Below are positions 42,154 to 50,557 of a stretch of DNA of 64,000 nt, piece after piece. This DNA is from Variovorax sp. SG517 (GTDB lineage Bacteria; Pseudomonadota; Gammaproteobacteria; Burkholderiales; Burkholderiaceae_C). The stretch covers positions 1 to 64,000 of the forward strand of contig NZ_JABMJG010000004.1 of assembly GCF_013376045.1 (NCBI RefSeq), written 5' to 3'. The translations under genes and the position numbers were made by a program. Numbering within the stretch: the first letter of the stretch is position 1; each line of letters begins with the position of its first letter. The notes beneath the pieces are model-generated. The model saw nothing but the letters and a program-made list of their open reading frames with translations. It searched no databases and was not told where the DNA came from.

Positions 42154-44067
42154 TCAACGCGACTTGCGCTTGTAGAAGACCTGCGACTTCAGGTTCTGCG
42201 CAATCGGCTCGACTTCGGACTGCCAGCCGTTCAGGAAGTCTGCTGTGCAGACGCCCTCCGGCGTCTTGTCGAACAGCTCGCGCACAACGCGCACGCCGGT
42301 CTTCGTTCGCTTGTAGCTGCTCGCAAACTCGAGATACCGGCCACGCTTAGTCAAAGACTCCGGCAGTTGGACGAAGCTCACACCCGGTGCCAGTTCGATG
42401 TCGTAGCTCTCTCCAGTCTTGAATCCGGTGCAGTAGTGGCGGCGCGTGACCGAAGCCTGATCTCCCTTGAACGCAAAACGAGAAACAGACAGCGGCAGAT
42501 TGGCAACGGGGGTCAGCCGGAAGGCCCCTGAGGTCCCGGCTTGCAGATAGTTGTCTATCTCGAAGGTGAAGCCGAACGAATACTCGTCCGCCAGGGCCTT
42601 GGCGTCGGACAGATCGCCGCGGTCGAGCTCACCTTTGCCCTTGAAGCCGGAGGCCGACAGCGTGCGCCGCACGAAGTCGCGCACCGCGGTCGCCTTGAGA
42701 TCATTCATGTAGGCGCGCCATTGTGCAGCTTGTGTTCCCTTGAGGCTGACCTGTATATCGCCTGTCGCGCTGCCGTCGGCGCCGACGCGCAGTCTGGTTT
42801 GCACATGCTGCTGCTTCCGGTCAGCGGGCAAGGGCGGAATCGTTGCCAATACCGTGGGCGCGCCCACATGGAGGACGGGTTTGCCGTGCGAACCACTTGG
42901 CAGGTAGCCAAACGGAATGTCCTTGGCAGTGGCGTCCAGGTAGATCTTCCAGTCGGGCAGATAGTTGATGACGTGGTTGACCATCGACACAACAGGCGTA
43001 GCCGGCAGATCGAGCTGGCTGCCGGCATTGATCAGCACCTGTTCGCCCCGGATGCCTGCCGCGCGCCACAGAGCCTGCAGCAAGGTCGCGTGATCCTTGC
43101 AATCGCCCATTCTGTTTTCGAGCACCGTATCGGTATCTCGCGGCACGACCGCGCCCACGCCGATGCAGTTGCCGCCGTAGGTAATGTTGCGGGACACCCA
43201 TTCGTAGAGCAGGCGGGCGCGCACGAGGGGATCCGCCTGATCGCCCACGATGGACTTCGCCAGGGCAGTCACCCGGTCATTGGGCTCGGCCTTGGGCAAC
43301 GCGCGGTCGCCATAGGCCTTGGCGATGGACTCGTAGTTCGGGAAGGTGCTCACCATCAGCACGGGGAATTCCTCAAGGCGCCAGATGCCTTCGTCGGCTT
43401 CGTCGTATGTCCGCGGCGAAGGATTGCGATAGCTCCACGTGCGCACCTGCAGGCCTCCGTCTTCGCCGGCGGCTTCCTCCTTCAGGTTGTGGCTTTCGAA
43501 CTTCAGATCGAGTGCCTTGGAGAAACGGACCGTGATCCGGGCATCTTCATAGACGCTGTAGGGCGAGAAGGCTTGAACGACCGAGAATGCGCCCGGAAAG
43601 ATCGGCTCCTTGTCGGCGATACGGTATTTCACGCCGACCGTGTCACCCACGGCCACGTCCGGAAACACCACGGAGAGACGCGTGTAGTCGGAGAAGAGCG
43701 GCTTCGCCCCATCACGTCCGTTGTTGACCTCGGTCTGATAGTTGGTCGGAGGCGCCGCGATGCGCCGCCCATCGGCCTTCAACGTATACGCCTCCAGAAT
43801 TTCGCCCTTCTGGATGCTTGTGCTGTACGAGAAAGTCGCGGACTTCATGTCCTCCAGCGCACTCGAATGAACAATCTGGGTCGCCGATGTGTAGGTTGTT
43901 GTGGACCGACCGTCGGGCGCCACCTCGTAGTCCGCATACCACTGCTTTGAAATAGAGTGGGCCTGCTGAGGCTCGGCGGCCTGCGCCACCGTGGTGACAG
44001 CCAATGCGGCAAGCAGGCAAAACTCTCCCCATGGCCACTTGATGGCCCGCTGCATCCGTTCGAACAT
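42154..44067 (-). CDS. Exported DUF3857 / transglutaminase-like protein
   Basis: 637 residues. The signal peptide FCLLAALAVTTVAQA is cut near residue 30. The DUF3857 beta domain (about 40-215) has YSTSIQKGEILEAYTLKADGRRIAAPP. The transglutaminase-like core (about 270-390) has NCIGVG, GDCKDHATLLQALWRAAGI with catalytic Cys323, NHVINYLPDWKIYLDATAKD with His and Asp of the triad, and a C-terminal beta domain. Function of this envelope family is unknown. Base composition looks somewhat less GC-rich than its neighbours, which hints at a different history, but I did not measure it. GGAGGAG precedes the ATG and a promoter is visible upstream. Confidence 0.88.
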   Translation of the reverse strand: MFERMQRAIKWPWGEFCLLAALAVTTVAQAAEPQQAHSISKQWYADYEVAPDGRSTTTYTSATQIVHSSALEDMKSATFSYSTSIQKGEILEAYTLKADGRRIAAPPTNYQTEVNNGRDGAKPLFSDYTRLSVVFPDVAVGDTVGVKYRIADKEPIFPGAFSVVQAFSPYSVYEDARITVRFSKALDLKFESHNLKEEAAGEDGGLQVRTWSYRNPSPRTYDEADEGIWRLEEFPVLMVSTFPNYESIAKAYGDRALPKAEPNDRVTALAKSIVGDQADPLVRARLLYEWVSRNITYGGNCIGVGAVVPRDTDTVLENRMGDCKDHATLLQALWRAAGIRGEQVLINAGSQLDLPATPVVSMVNHVINYLPDWKIYLDATAKDIPFGYLPSGSHGKPVLHVGAPTVLATIPPLPADRKQQHVQTRLRVGADGSATGDIQVSLKGTQAAQWRAYMNDLKATAVRDFVRRTLSASGFKGKGELDRGDLSDAKALADEYSFGFTFEIDNYLQAGTSGAFRLTPVANLPLSVSRFAFKGDQASVTRRHYCTGFKTGESYDIELAPGVSFVQLPESLTKRGRYLEFASSYKRTKTGVRVVRELFDKTPEGVCTADFLNGWQSEVEPIAQNLKSQVFYKRKSR

Positions 44068-44144
44068 GAACTCCTCCAGAGCTTCTCTTATGGGAACGGG
44101 GCGACATATCCCCGCTCACGACGCCCTTGAGGGCGCGTTTCAAA

Positions 44145-44172
44145 ATGATACGAGAAGTCGCGTTTCAGCCAA
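44145..44172 (-). promoter_or_regulatory. Putative promoter of the DUF3857 protein gene
   Basis: On the minus strand, -35 TTGGCT (44167-44172), 16-bp spacer, -10 TATCAT (44145-44150), about 80 bp before the start codon at 44067. It lies just past the 3' end of the reductase gene. Confidence 0.5.
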
Positions 44173-44175
44173 AGA

Positions 44176-45090
44176 CTAGGAGCGGGTTCCGTGCTGCTGC
44201 TTGTCCTCGAGCAGCTTCACCATCACGAACAGCACGCGGTTCGCCGGCGTGGGCACGCCCAGCGCCTCGCCGCGACGCACGATGAGGCCGTTGAGATGGT
44301 CGATCTCGGTGGGCCTGGCGCGCGCGAGGTCCTGCGCGGTGGAGGAGTACTGCGACGGCATGGTCTGCGCGATGGCGCGCACGGCGGCGTCGGTGTCGCC
44401 GACCACGTCCACGCCCTCGGCCTTCGCGACCGCGAGGCATTCGGCCACCACGTCGCGGATGACGTCGGCCACGCCGGTGCCCTTCACGAGCACGCCGTAG
44501 GGCAGCTGCGTGACGGCGGAGAGAGCGTTGTAGGCGCAGTTGAGGATCAGCTTGGCCCAGAGCGATCCGCGCACGTTGGACGATATCTGCGTGGGCACGC
44601 CGGCGGCCTCCAGCTGCCGCGCCACTTCCTCGCTGCGGGCCGAGGGCGCGATCACCAGCTCGCCGCGGCCGTGGTGCTTCACGTGGCCGGGGCCGGCCAT
44701 CTCGGTCGCGACGTAGACGACGGCCGCGGCGACTTCGTTCGACGGCGGCAGCACCGAGCGCACGCGCTGGTCGTTGTCCACGCCGTTCTGCAGCGTGAGC
44801 ACCAGTGCGCCGGGGACGAGATGCGGCCTGATCTGTTCGGCGGCCGCTTCGGAGTCGGTGGACTTCACGCAGAAGAGCACGAGGTCGGCGCCCTGCACGG
44901 CCGAAGCCTCGGTGCTCGCGGCAACGCGCACGTGCTCGTCGAAGGCCTTGGTCTCCAGGCGCAGGCCCCGGGCGTTGACGGCCTCCACATGCGAGGGCCG
45001 GCCTACCAGCACAACCTCATGCCCGGCGCGCGCGAGCATCGCCCCGTAGTAACAGCCGACCGCGCCGGCTCCCATGACTGCGACTTTCAT
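44176..45090 (-). CDS. 2-dehydropantoate 2-reductase family protein (PanE/ApbA)
   Basis: 304 residues. The NADP Rossmann motif MKVAVMGAGAVGCYYGAMLARAGHEVVLVGR is at the N-terminus. LVLTLQNGVDN is near 98. The catalytic Lys-Asn region LWAKLILNCAYNALSAVTQ is near 178 and the C-terminal helix motif PSQYSSTAQDLARARPTEIDHLNG near 248. PanE reduces ketopantoate to pantoate for coenzyme A, but genomes of this group carry several paralogues of unknown specificity, so I give no symbol. AAGGAA precedes the ATG. The upstream LysR gene on the same strand is 67 bp away. Confidence 0.88.
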   Translation of the reverse strand: MKVAVMGAGAVGCYYGAMLARAGHEVVLVGRPSHVEAVNARGLRLETKAFDEHVRVAASTEASAVQGADLVLFCVKSTDSEAAAEQIRPHLVPGALVLTLQNGVDNDQRVRSVLPPSNEVAAAVVYVATEMAGPGHVKHHGRGELVIAPSARSEEVARQLEAAGVPTQISSNVRGSLWAKLILNCAYNALSAVTQLPYGVLVKGTGVADVIRDVVAECLAVAKAEGVDVVGDTDAAVRAIAQTMPSQYSSTAQDLARARPTEIDHLNGLIVRRGEALGVPTPANRVLFVMVKLLEDKQQHGTRS

Positions 45091-45157
45091 CGGTTCGTTT
45101 CCTTGCTTGTCCGTACGAAGGGCAAGCCTAGCGAAGATGGCGCCTTCATGCCTCGCT

Positions 45158-46072
45158 TCATGCCTCAGTTTCCACGCCGCGCGATTTCAGCCCCTCGTCG
45201 AGCAGCCATTCGCGGAACGCCGCGAAGGCCGGCAGGTCGAGGCGGTCGGGCCGATAGCACAGGTAGTGCCCCTGGTTCACGCTCACGGGCGTGCCGCAGG
45301 GGCTCAGCAGTGCGCCTTCGGCGAGCTCCTCCTGCACCAGCAGCTTGGGCACGAGGCCGATGCCCAGTCCGTTGAGCGCCGCCTGGATCAGCGCCGAATA
45401 CTGGGCGAAACGCGGTCCGGCCACGGTCTGCACCTCTGGCACGCCATGCTGCACGGCCCACAGGCGCCAGGCGGTGGGGGCGCCCTCGTGGTGCAGCAGC
45501 GTGTGGCCGACGATGTCGGCGGGCTGCGCGATGCGGTGGCGCCCTTCCACCAGCGAGCGCGCCACGATCAGCACGAACTCGCGCCCCGCGATGTATTCGG
45601 ACACCACGCCGGGCCAGCCGTCGGGGCCGTATCGGATGGCGGCGTCCACGCCTGCCGGGATGCCGTCGCTGGGCTCCAGGTGGCGGCTGAAGCTCAGCAT
45701 CACGTGGCGGCTTTTCTGGCTGAAGGCGGGCAGGCGTGGAATGAGCCACTTGGTGAGGAAGGTGGGCACGCTCGCCAGCGTGAGCAGGCCGGCGCCAGCG
45801 TCGCCCGAACGGGCCTCGAAGGTGGCGGTCTCGATGGCGCGCAGGCCGCCGGAGATCTTCTGCCAGTACACGCGCCCCTGCGGCGTGAGCTGCACGCCGC
45901 GCCCGTTCTTCTGCAGCAACTCGCGGCCCAGGAAGGCCTCGAGCCCCGCGATCTGCTTGCTGACCGCGCTCACGGTGATGCACAGGGCGCCGGCCGCGAG
46001 CGTGATGCTCTGGTGGCGCGCCACGGCGTCGAAGGCCAGCAGTTCCTGGATGGTGGGGCAGTCGCGCTTCAT
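45158..46072 (-). CDS. LysR-family transcriptional regulator (GcvA-like subgroup)
   Basis: 304 residues. HTH MKRDCPTIQELLAFDAVARHQSITLAAGALCITVSAVSKQIAGLEAFLGRELLQK is at residues 1-60. The effector domain contains PTFLTKWLIPRLPAFSQKSRHVMLSFS and DGIPAGVDAAIRYGPDGWPGVVSEYIAG, both typical of the GcvA-like group. It is divergent from an ABC importer operon across 160 bp, the classical arrangement for a LysR regulator and its target. It could also affect the ketopantoate-reductase-like gene downstream. Confidence 0.92.
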   Translation of the reverse strand: MKRDCPTIQELLAFDAVARHQSITLAAGALCITVSAVSKQIAGLEAFLGRELLQKNGRGVQLTPQGRVYWQKISGGLRAIETATFEARSGDAGAGLLTLASVPTFLTKWLIPRLPAFSQKSRHVMLSFSRHLEPSDGIPAGVDAAIRYGPDGWPGVVSEYIAGREFVLIVARSLVEGRHRIAQPADIVGHTLLHHEGAPTAWRLWAVQHGVPEVQTVAGPRFAQYSALIQAALNGLGIGLVPKLLVQEELAEGALLSPCGTPVSVNQGHYLCYRPDRLDLPAFAAFREWLLDEGLKSRGVETEA

Positions 46073-46232
46073 GCATGGCCTCGCTTCATGAAAGCTGCGT
46101 GAAAAACGCTTTCCGATTGCTCAAATGTCGTCATCCAACTTTCACCCATAAGTACGCACGCGGTTCCTAGAATTCGAGGCGGCGCGGCGGCATGGCCGGC
46201 GCGAACAGTAGCGCATCCGGAAAGTATGCCGG

Positions 46233-47024
46233 GTGTCCATGACATTGGAGACAAACTTGGTTCGCGTCATCTCGCTCGTCTACGGCCTGTACCTGCTGCT
46301 GCCCATCGCGCTGCTGCTGGTCGGCAGCGTGGGCGGCAACTGGACCAACACGCTGCTGCCCACGGGCATCACCGGGCAGTGGTATGCCGACCTCTGGCTC
46401 GACACCTCCTTCCGCAAGGCCTTCGTGAGCAGCCTCGTGGTCGCCATGTCGGCCTGCGCCATCAACACCGTGCTGGCGCTGCCGCTGGCCTATGCGCTGT
46501 ACCACGGCGCGCGGCGCGGCGGCAGCCTGGCGGCGCGCATCGTGAGCGCCACGCCGGTGGCGGTGCCGGCAATCACGCTGGCCTTCGGCTACATGATCGT
46601 CTTCAACACCGACCTCGCGCCTTGGCTGGGCTCGATGCCGCTCCTGATCGCGGCGCACGCGATCCTCACGCTGCCCTACCTTACCAACACGCTGCTGACC
46701 GATCTGCGCCACCTCGACCTCGGCCGACTGGAGCAGGCGGCCGCCACGCTCGGCGCCTCGGGCTGGCAGCAGTTCACCGGCATCGTGCTGCCCAGCCTGC
46801 GCCAGAGCCTGATCAGCGGGCTGGTGATGGTGGCGGCCATCTCGGTGGGCGAGTTCGGCGTGTCGAACCTGCTCACGAGCTTCCAGAACCGCACCTACCC
46901 GGTGGTGCTGCTGCAGGCCTTCTACGGCGCGACGGGCTTCGCCTGCGCGGCCACGGTGATCCTGCTGGTGCTGGCGAGCGCGTCGGCGCTTCTTTCCTCC
47001 TCCCTCGTGAAGCAACGCGCATAA
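46233..47024 (+). CDS. ABC transporter permease, Fbp/Phn-type importer (first)
   Basis: 263 residues with six helices and the binding-protein-dependent permease loop: LEQAAATLGASGWQQFTGIVLPSLRQSLISGLVMVAAISVGEFG near residue 165 is the EAA motif. It resembles the second permease of 2-aminoethylphosphonate/iron/spermidine-type importers. The start is uncertain: GTG at 46233 has GGAAAG 8 nt upstream, while the in-frame ATG at 46239 is the alternative. First gene of an operon with ATPase, receptor and a second permease. Confidence 0.88.
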   Translation: MSMTLETNLVRVISLVYGLYLLLPIALLLVGSVGGNWTNTLLPTGITGQWYADLWLDTSFRKAFVSSLVVAMSACAINTVLALPLAYALYHGARRGGSLAARIVSATPVAVPAITLAFGYMIVFNTDLAPWLGSMPLLIAAHAILTLPYLTNTLLTDLRHLDLGRLEQAAATLGASGWQQFTGIVLPSLRQSLISGLVMVAAISVGEFGVSNLLTSFQNRTYPVVLLQAFYGATGFACAATVILLVLASASALLSSSLVKQRA

Positions 47025-47043
47025 GCGGCAGAACCGATACGCC

Positions 47044-48072
47044 ATGAGCCTCCTCCTCGACAAGGTCAGCTACAACTACCCCGGCAGCACGCACGGGCTG
47101 CACGACGTATCGCTGGACGTGCGCACCGGCGAGCTGGTCGCGGTGATCGGTCCCAGCGGCTCGGGCAAGTCGACGCTGCTGAAGCTGGTGTCGGGCCTGG
47201 AGACGGGCCACACCGGCCGCATCGCGCTCGACGGCGAGGACATGTCGCGCACGCCGGTGCACCAGCGCCACATCGGCATGGTGTTCCAGAGCTACGCGCT
47301 CTTTCCGCACCTGAGCGTGCTCGACAACGTGGCCTACGGCCTGAAGCTGCGCAAGGTGGCCACGGCCGAACGGCACCGCCGCGCGCAGGAGCTGCTCGAC
47401 ATCGTCGGACTGGGCGAGTTCTCGCGGCGCGCAGTGGCGCAGCTCTCGGGCGGGCAGCAGCAGCGCGTGGCCCTGGCCCGCGCGCTGGCCATCGACCCGC
47501 GCGCCCTGCTGCTCGACGAGCCGCTCTCGGCCCTCGACGCCAGCGTGCGCGGCCACCTGCGCGACCAGATCCGCGCCATCCAGCAGCGCTTCAACGCCAC
47601 GACGCTGCTGGTCACGCACGACCAGGAGGAAGCGCTGGCCATGGCCGACCGCGTGGCGATGCTGAAAGACGGCCGGCTGCTGCAGATCGCCACGCCGCGC
47701 GACATCTACGAGAACCCCGCGAGCCGCGCGGTGGCGGAGTTCGTCGGGCTCTCGACGATCCTGTCCGCGAAGGTGGCCGCGCCCGGCCGCCTGGACATGG
47801 GTTTCGCCGAGCTCTTCGCCGACACCGGCCAACGCCCCTTCGGCAGCGAAGTGCATGTGCTGGTGCGGCCCGAGCACGTCCGGCCCGACCCGGCCGCCGA
47901 CGCCGTGAACCGGCTCGCGGGCCGCACCGGCGCGCAGCGCTACCTGGGCGCGCTCACGCGCTACGACTTCGAAGTGCCGGGCGCGGGCAAGCCCTTCCTC
48001 GCCGAATCGGCGATGCCGGCGGCAGAGGCCATCGCCATCGCTCCGGAACACCTCCGTTTACTGGACCACTGA
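47044..48072 (+). CDS. ABC transporter ATP-binding protein (Fbp/Pot/Phn type)
   Basis: 342 residues. Walker A GPSGSGKSTLLKLVSGLE is near 36, Q-loop MVFQSYALFPHLSVLDNVAYGLK near 80, signature LSGGQQQRVALARALAIDPRALLLDEPLSALDASVR near 136-170, and H-loop THDQEEALAMADRVAML near 192. The C-terminal OB-like TOBE domain (about 235-342) has VHVLVRPEHVRPDP. It energises import with the flanking permeases. It starts 19 bp after the first permease gene. Confidence 0.93.
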   Translation: MSLLLDKVSYNYPGSTHGLHDVSLDVRTGELVAVIGPSGSGKSTLLKLVSGLETGHTGRIALDGEDMSRTPVHQRHIGMVFQSYALFPHLSVLDNVAYGLKLRKVATAERHRRAQELLDIVGLGEFSRRAVAQLSGGQQQRVALARALAIDPRALLLDEPLSALDASVRGHLRDQIRAIQQRFNATTLLVTHDQEEALAMADRVAMLKDGRLLQIATPRDIYENPASRAVAEFVGLSTILSAKVAAPGRLDMGFAELFADTGQRPFGSEVHVLVRPEHVRPDPAADAVNRLAGRTGAQRYLGALTRYDFEVPGAGKPFLAESAMPAAEAIAIAPEHLRLLDH

Positions 48073-48094
48073 ACCCATCCTCCAAGGAGCCACC

Positions 48095-49174
48095 ATGCAA
48101 CGCAGACATCTGATCCAGGCCGCCGGCGCACTGCCGCTGGCCACCCTCGCGGCCCGCACCGCATTCGCCTTCGACGGCCCCGAGCTCTACGCCGGCGAGA
48201 AGGCGCTGTACGCCGAGGCGCAGAAGGAAGGCCTGTGCGTCTCCTTCGACACCGGCCCCGAATGGGCCAACTGGAAGTCGCTGTTCCGCGACTTCAAGAA
48301 GCGCTATCCCGAGATCGAGCTGACCTACAACGACATCGGCTCCGCCGCCACCGTGGTCTCGCTCGAGAAGACCAAACGCCGCCCGCAGGCCGACACCGCC
48401 TACTACTTCGCCGCCTCCGCCGTCGACGCCGCCAAGAAAGACGTGGTCGCGCCCTTCAAGCCCGTCAACTTCGACAAGCTGCCGGCCGTGTTCCGCGAGG
48501 CCGAGGGCCGCTGGTTCACCATCCACACGCTCAACATCGCCTTCCTGGTCAACAAGAAGCTGGTGAAGAACGTGCCCACCGGCTGGGCCGACCTGCTCAA
48601 GCCCGAGTTCAAGAACACGGTCGTGTACCTCGACCCGCGCTCCACCGGCATCGGCCAAGTGCTGACCTTCGCGGCGGCCTACGCCAACGGCGGCAGCGTC
48701 GACAACGTGCCGCCCGGCACCGACTACCTCGGCAAGCTGCATGCGGCCGGCAACGTGCTGCGCGTGGAAGGCACTACGCCTTATGCCAAGTTCCTGAAGG
48801 GCGAGATCCCGGTGTGGATCAGCTACGAGAACGACGGCCTGAAGGCCAAGCACGTCGACGGCATGGGCGACGCGGTGGAAGTCGTGATTCCCAAGGAAGC
48901 CAGCGTGGCCGCGCCCTATGCCATCAGCCTCGTGAAGAACGGCCCGAACCCGAACGCCGGCAAGCTGTGGCTCAACTTCATCATGAGCGAGGCCGGCCAG
49001 TCGCTGTTCGCCCAGGGCTTCGTGCGCCCTGCAGTGCCGGGTACGCCGCTGTCGGCCGACGTGGCGGCGAAGATGCCGGCCGCGCCGCAGATCAAGCCGC
49101 TCGACGTGGTGAAGGCCTCGGAGCGCAAGGCGGAAGTCGACAAGCTCTGGGCGCAAGCCGCACTGGGCAAGTAG
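48095..49174 (+). CDS. ABC transporter substrate-binding protein (family 1, PhnS/FbpA-like)
   Basis: 359-residue periplasmic receptor. The signal peptide MQRRHLIQAAGALPLATLAARTAFA carries a weak Tat-like RR. The mature domain contains GLCVSFDTGPEWANWKSLFRDFKKRYPEIELTYNDIGSAATVVSLEKTK, then FKNTVVYLDPRSTGIGQVLTFAAAYANGG, as in family 1 receptors for iron, thiamine, spermidine or 2-aminoethylphosphonate. No FbpA tyrosine pair is evident, so iron is less likely. AAGGAG precedes the ATG. Confidence 0.9.
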   Translation: MQRRHLIQAAGALPLATLAARTAFAFDGPELYAGEKALYAEAQKEGLCVSFDTGPEWANWKSLFRDFKKRYPEIELTYNDIGSAATVVSLEKTKRRPQADTAYYFAASAVDAAKKDVVAPFKPVNFDKLPAVFREAEGRWFTIHTLNIAFLVNKKLVKNVPTGWADLLKPEFKNTVVYLDPRSTGIGQVLTFAAAYANGGSVDNVPPGTDYLGKLHAAGNVLRVEGTTPYAKFLKGEIPVWISYENDGLKAKHVDGMGDAVEVVIPKEASVAAPYAISLVKNGPNPNAGKLWLNFIMSEAGQSLFAQGFVRPAVPGTPLSADVAAKMPAAPQIKPLDVVKASERKAEVDKLWAQAALGK

Positions 49175-49180
49175 GCAGCC

Positions 49181-50005
49181 ATGCGACGCTTTGGCGCCTG
49201 GCCCGCGTGGGCCTTCATGGCGCTGTTCTTCGCGGTGCCGCTGGCGGCGCTGCTGCCCGAGGCCTTCGGCGAGGGCGGCAGCGCCTTCGGCCGGCTGTTC
49301 GGCAACCCGCTGTTCTTCGGCGCGCTGCGCAACACGCTGGCGCTCGGGCTCGCGGCGGGTGCCATGTCGGCGCTGGTGGGCACGTGCATCGCGATCGAGC
49401 TCGCGCGCCAGCCCGAGGGCCGGCGGCGCTGGATGATGACGCTGCTGGGCCTGCCGCTGGCCTTCTCGGGTCTGGTGATCGCCTACGGCTTCATCCTGGC
49501 CTTCGGCCGTGCGGGCTTCGTGACGCAGCTGCTCGCGGGCCTGGGGGCGGACCCGGCGGCCATCGGCAGCTGGATCTACAGCGTGTCGGGCCTGGGTTTT
49601 GCGTATGCCTATTACCTGATTCCGCGCGTGGCGCTGTCGCTGTACCCGGTGTTCGCCAACCTCGACCTGCGCCCGGTGCAGGCAGCGCGCACGCTGGGTG
49701 CGTCGAAAGCGCGCGCCTTCTGGGACACGGTGGTGCCCGAGGTGATGCCCTCGGTGCTGTCGAACGCCTGCATGGTGGCCGCGATCGCGATGGGCACCTA
49801 CGGCACGGCGCTGGCGCTCGTGGGCACGCAGCTCAACATCCTGCCGCTGATGCTGCTGGCGCAGGTGGGCGACGGCGGTTTCGATTTCGCGGTGGCAGCG
49901 GCCCTGTCGCTGGTGCTGATGGTTGTGTGTGTGATCGTGATGGGAGTGGGCGATGTCTTTACGCGAAGGCGCGAGCGCGGTGGCGCTGCCGGCGCAGGTC
50001 ACTGA
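49181..50005 (+). CDS. ABC transporter permease, Fbp/Phn-type importer (second)
   Basis: 274 residues with six helices. The EAA loop is VQAARTLGASKARAFWDTVVPEVMPSVLSNACMVAAIAMGTYGTALAL near residue 165. The N-terminal AWPAWAFMALFFAVPLAALLPEAFGEGG is the first helix. It starts 6 bp after the receptor stop. Its last 53 bp overlap the start of the LOG-like gene in another frame, an unusually long overlap that implies translational coupling. Confidence 0.88.
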   Translation: MRRFGAWPAWAFMALFFAVPLAALLPEAFGEGGSAFGRLFGNPLFFGALRNTLALGLAAGAMSALVGTCIAIELARQPEGRRRWMMTLLGLPLAFSGLVIAYGFILAFGRAGFVTQLLAGLGADPAAIGSWIYSVSGLGFAYAYYLIPRVALSLYPVFANLDLRPVQAARTLGASKARAFWDTVVPEVMPSVLSNACMVAAIAMGTYGTALALVGTQLNILPLMLLAQVGDGGFDFAVAAALSLVLMVVCVIVMGVGDVFTRRRERGGAAGAGH

Positions 50006-50507
50006 GGCGCTGGCGCGCCTAGCGCAGAAGCAGAAGGGGCCGCAGCGCCACCGCCAGCCGGTGGCCATCATCGGCCCCGGCGACGGCGGTGCGGCCGAAT
50101 GCGAAGCCGCTTATGCGGTGGCGCACGCGCTGGCCGGCGCGGGCATGGCCGTGGTCTGCGGCGGGCGCGGCGGCGTGATGGCGGCGGCCTCGCGCGGCGC
50201 CGCGGAAGCCGGCGGCATCGCCGTGGGCATCCTGCCTGAGGACGACGACCGCAACGCCAACGAGTGGCTCAGCGTGGCCATTCCGACCGGCATGGGCGAG
50301 ATGCGCAACGGCATCGTCGCGCGCAGCGGCGTGTGCCTGGTCGCCATCGGCGGCAACATGGGAACGCTGTCCGAGATGGCACTGGGTCTCAAGTGGGGCA
50401 AGCCGGTGTTCGTGATGCATGGCGACGTGGCGCTGCCGGGGGCGGTGCAGGTCTCGGACGTGAACGAGATGCTGGCGAAGGTGCTGGCCTGCCTCCTGGA
50501 CGACTGA
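49953..50507 (+). CDS. TIGR00725-type LOG/SLOG-family protein
   Basis: 184 residues with a Rossmann-like SLOG fold. QPVAIIGPGDGG is near 35, VVCGGRGGVMAAASRGAAEAGGIAVGILP at 67-95 and the LOG-like loop AIGGNMGTLSEMALGLKWGKPVFVM at 131-155, which matches the GGxxGTxxE signature of phosphoribohydrolases. LOG proteins cleave nucleoside monophosphates to base and ribose 5-phosphate, while other SLOG members bind nucleotide-like ligands. The ATG at 49953 lies inside the preceding permease gene (53-bp overlap). The AMP nucleosidase gene, with a chemically equivalent activity, comes 50 bp later. Confidence 0.83.
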   Translation: MSLREGASAVALPAQVTEALARLAQKQKGPQRHRQPVAIIGPGDGGAAECEAAYAVAHALAGAGMAVVCGGRGGVMAAASRGAAEAGGIAVGILPEDDDRNANEWLSVAIPTGMGEMRNGIVARSGVCLVAIGGNMGTLSEMALGLKWGKPVFVMHGDVALPGAVQVSDVNEMLAKVLACLLDD

Positions 50508-50557
50508 CCCCCAACCGATCACTGACTGACCGGGCAGCCGCATTGCACAATGCCGCC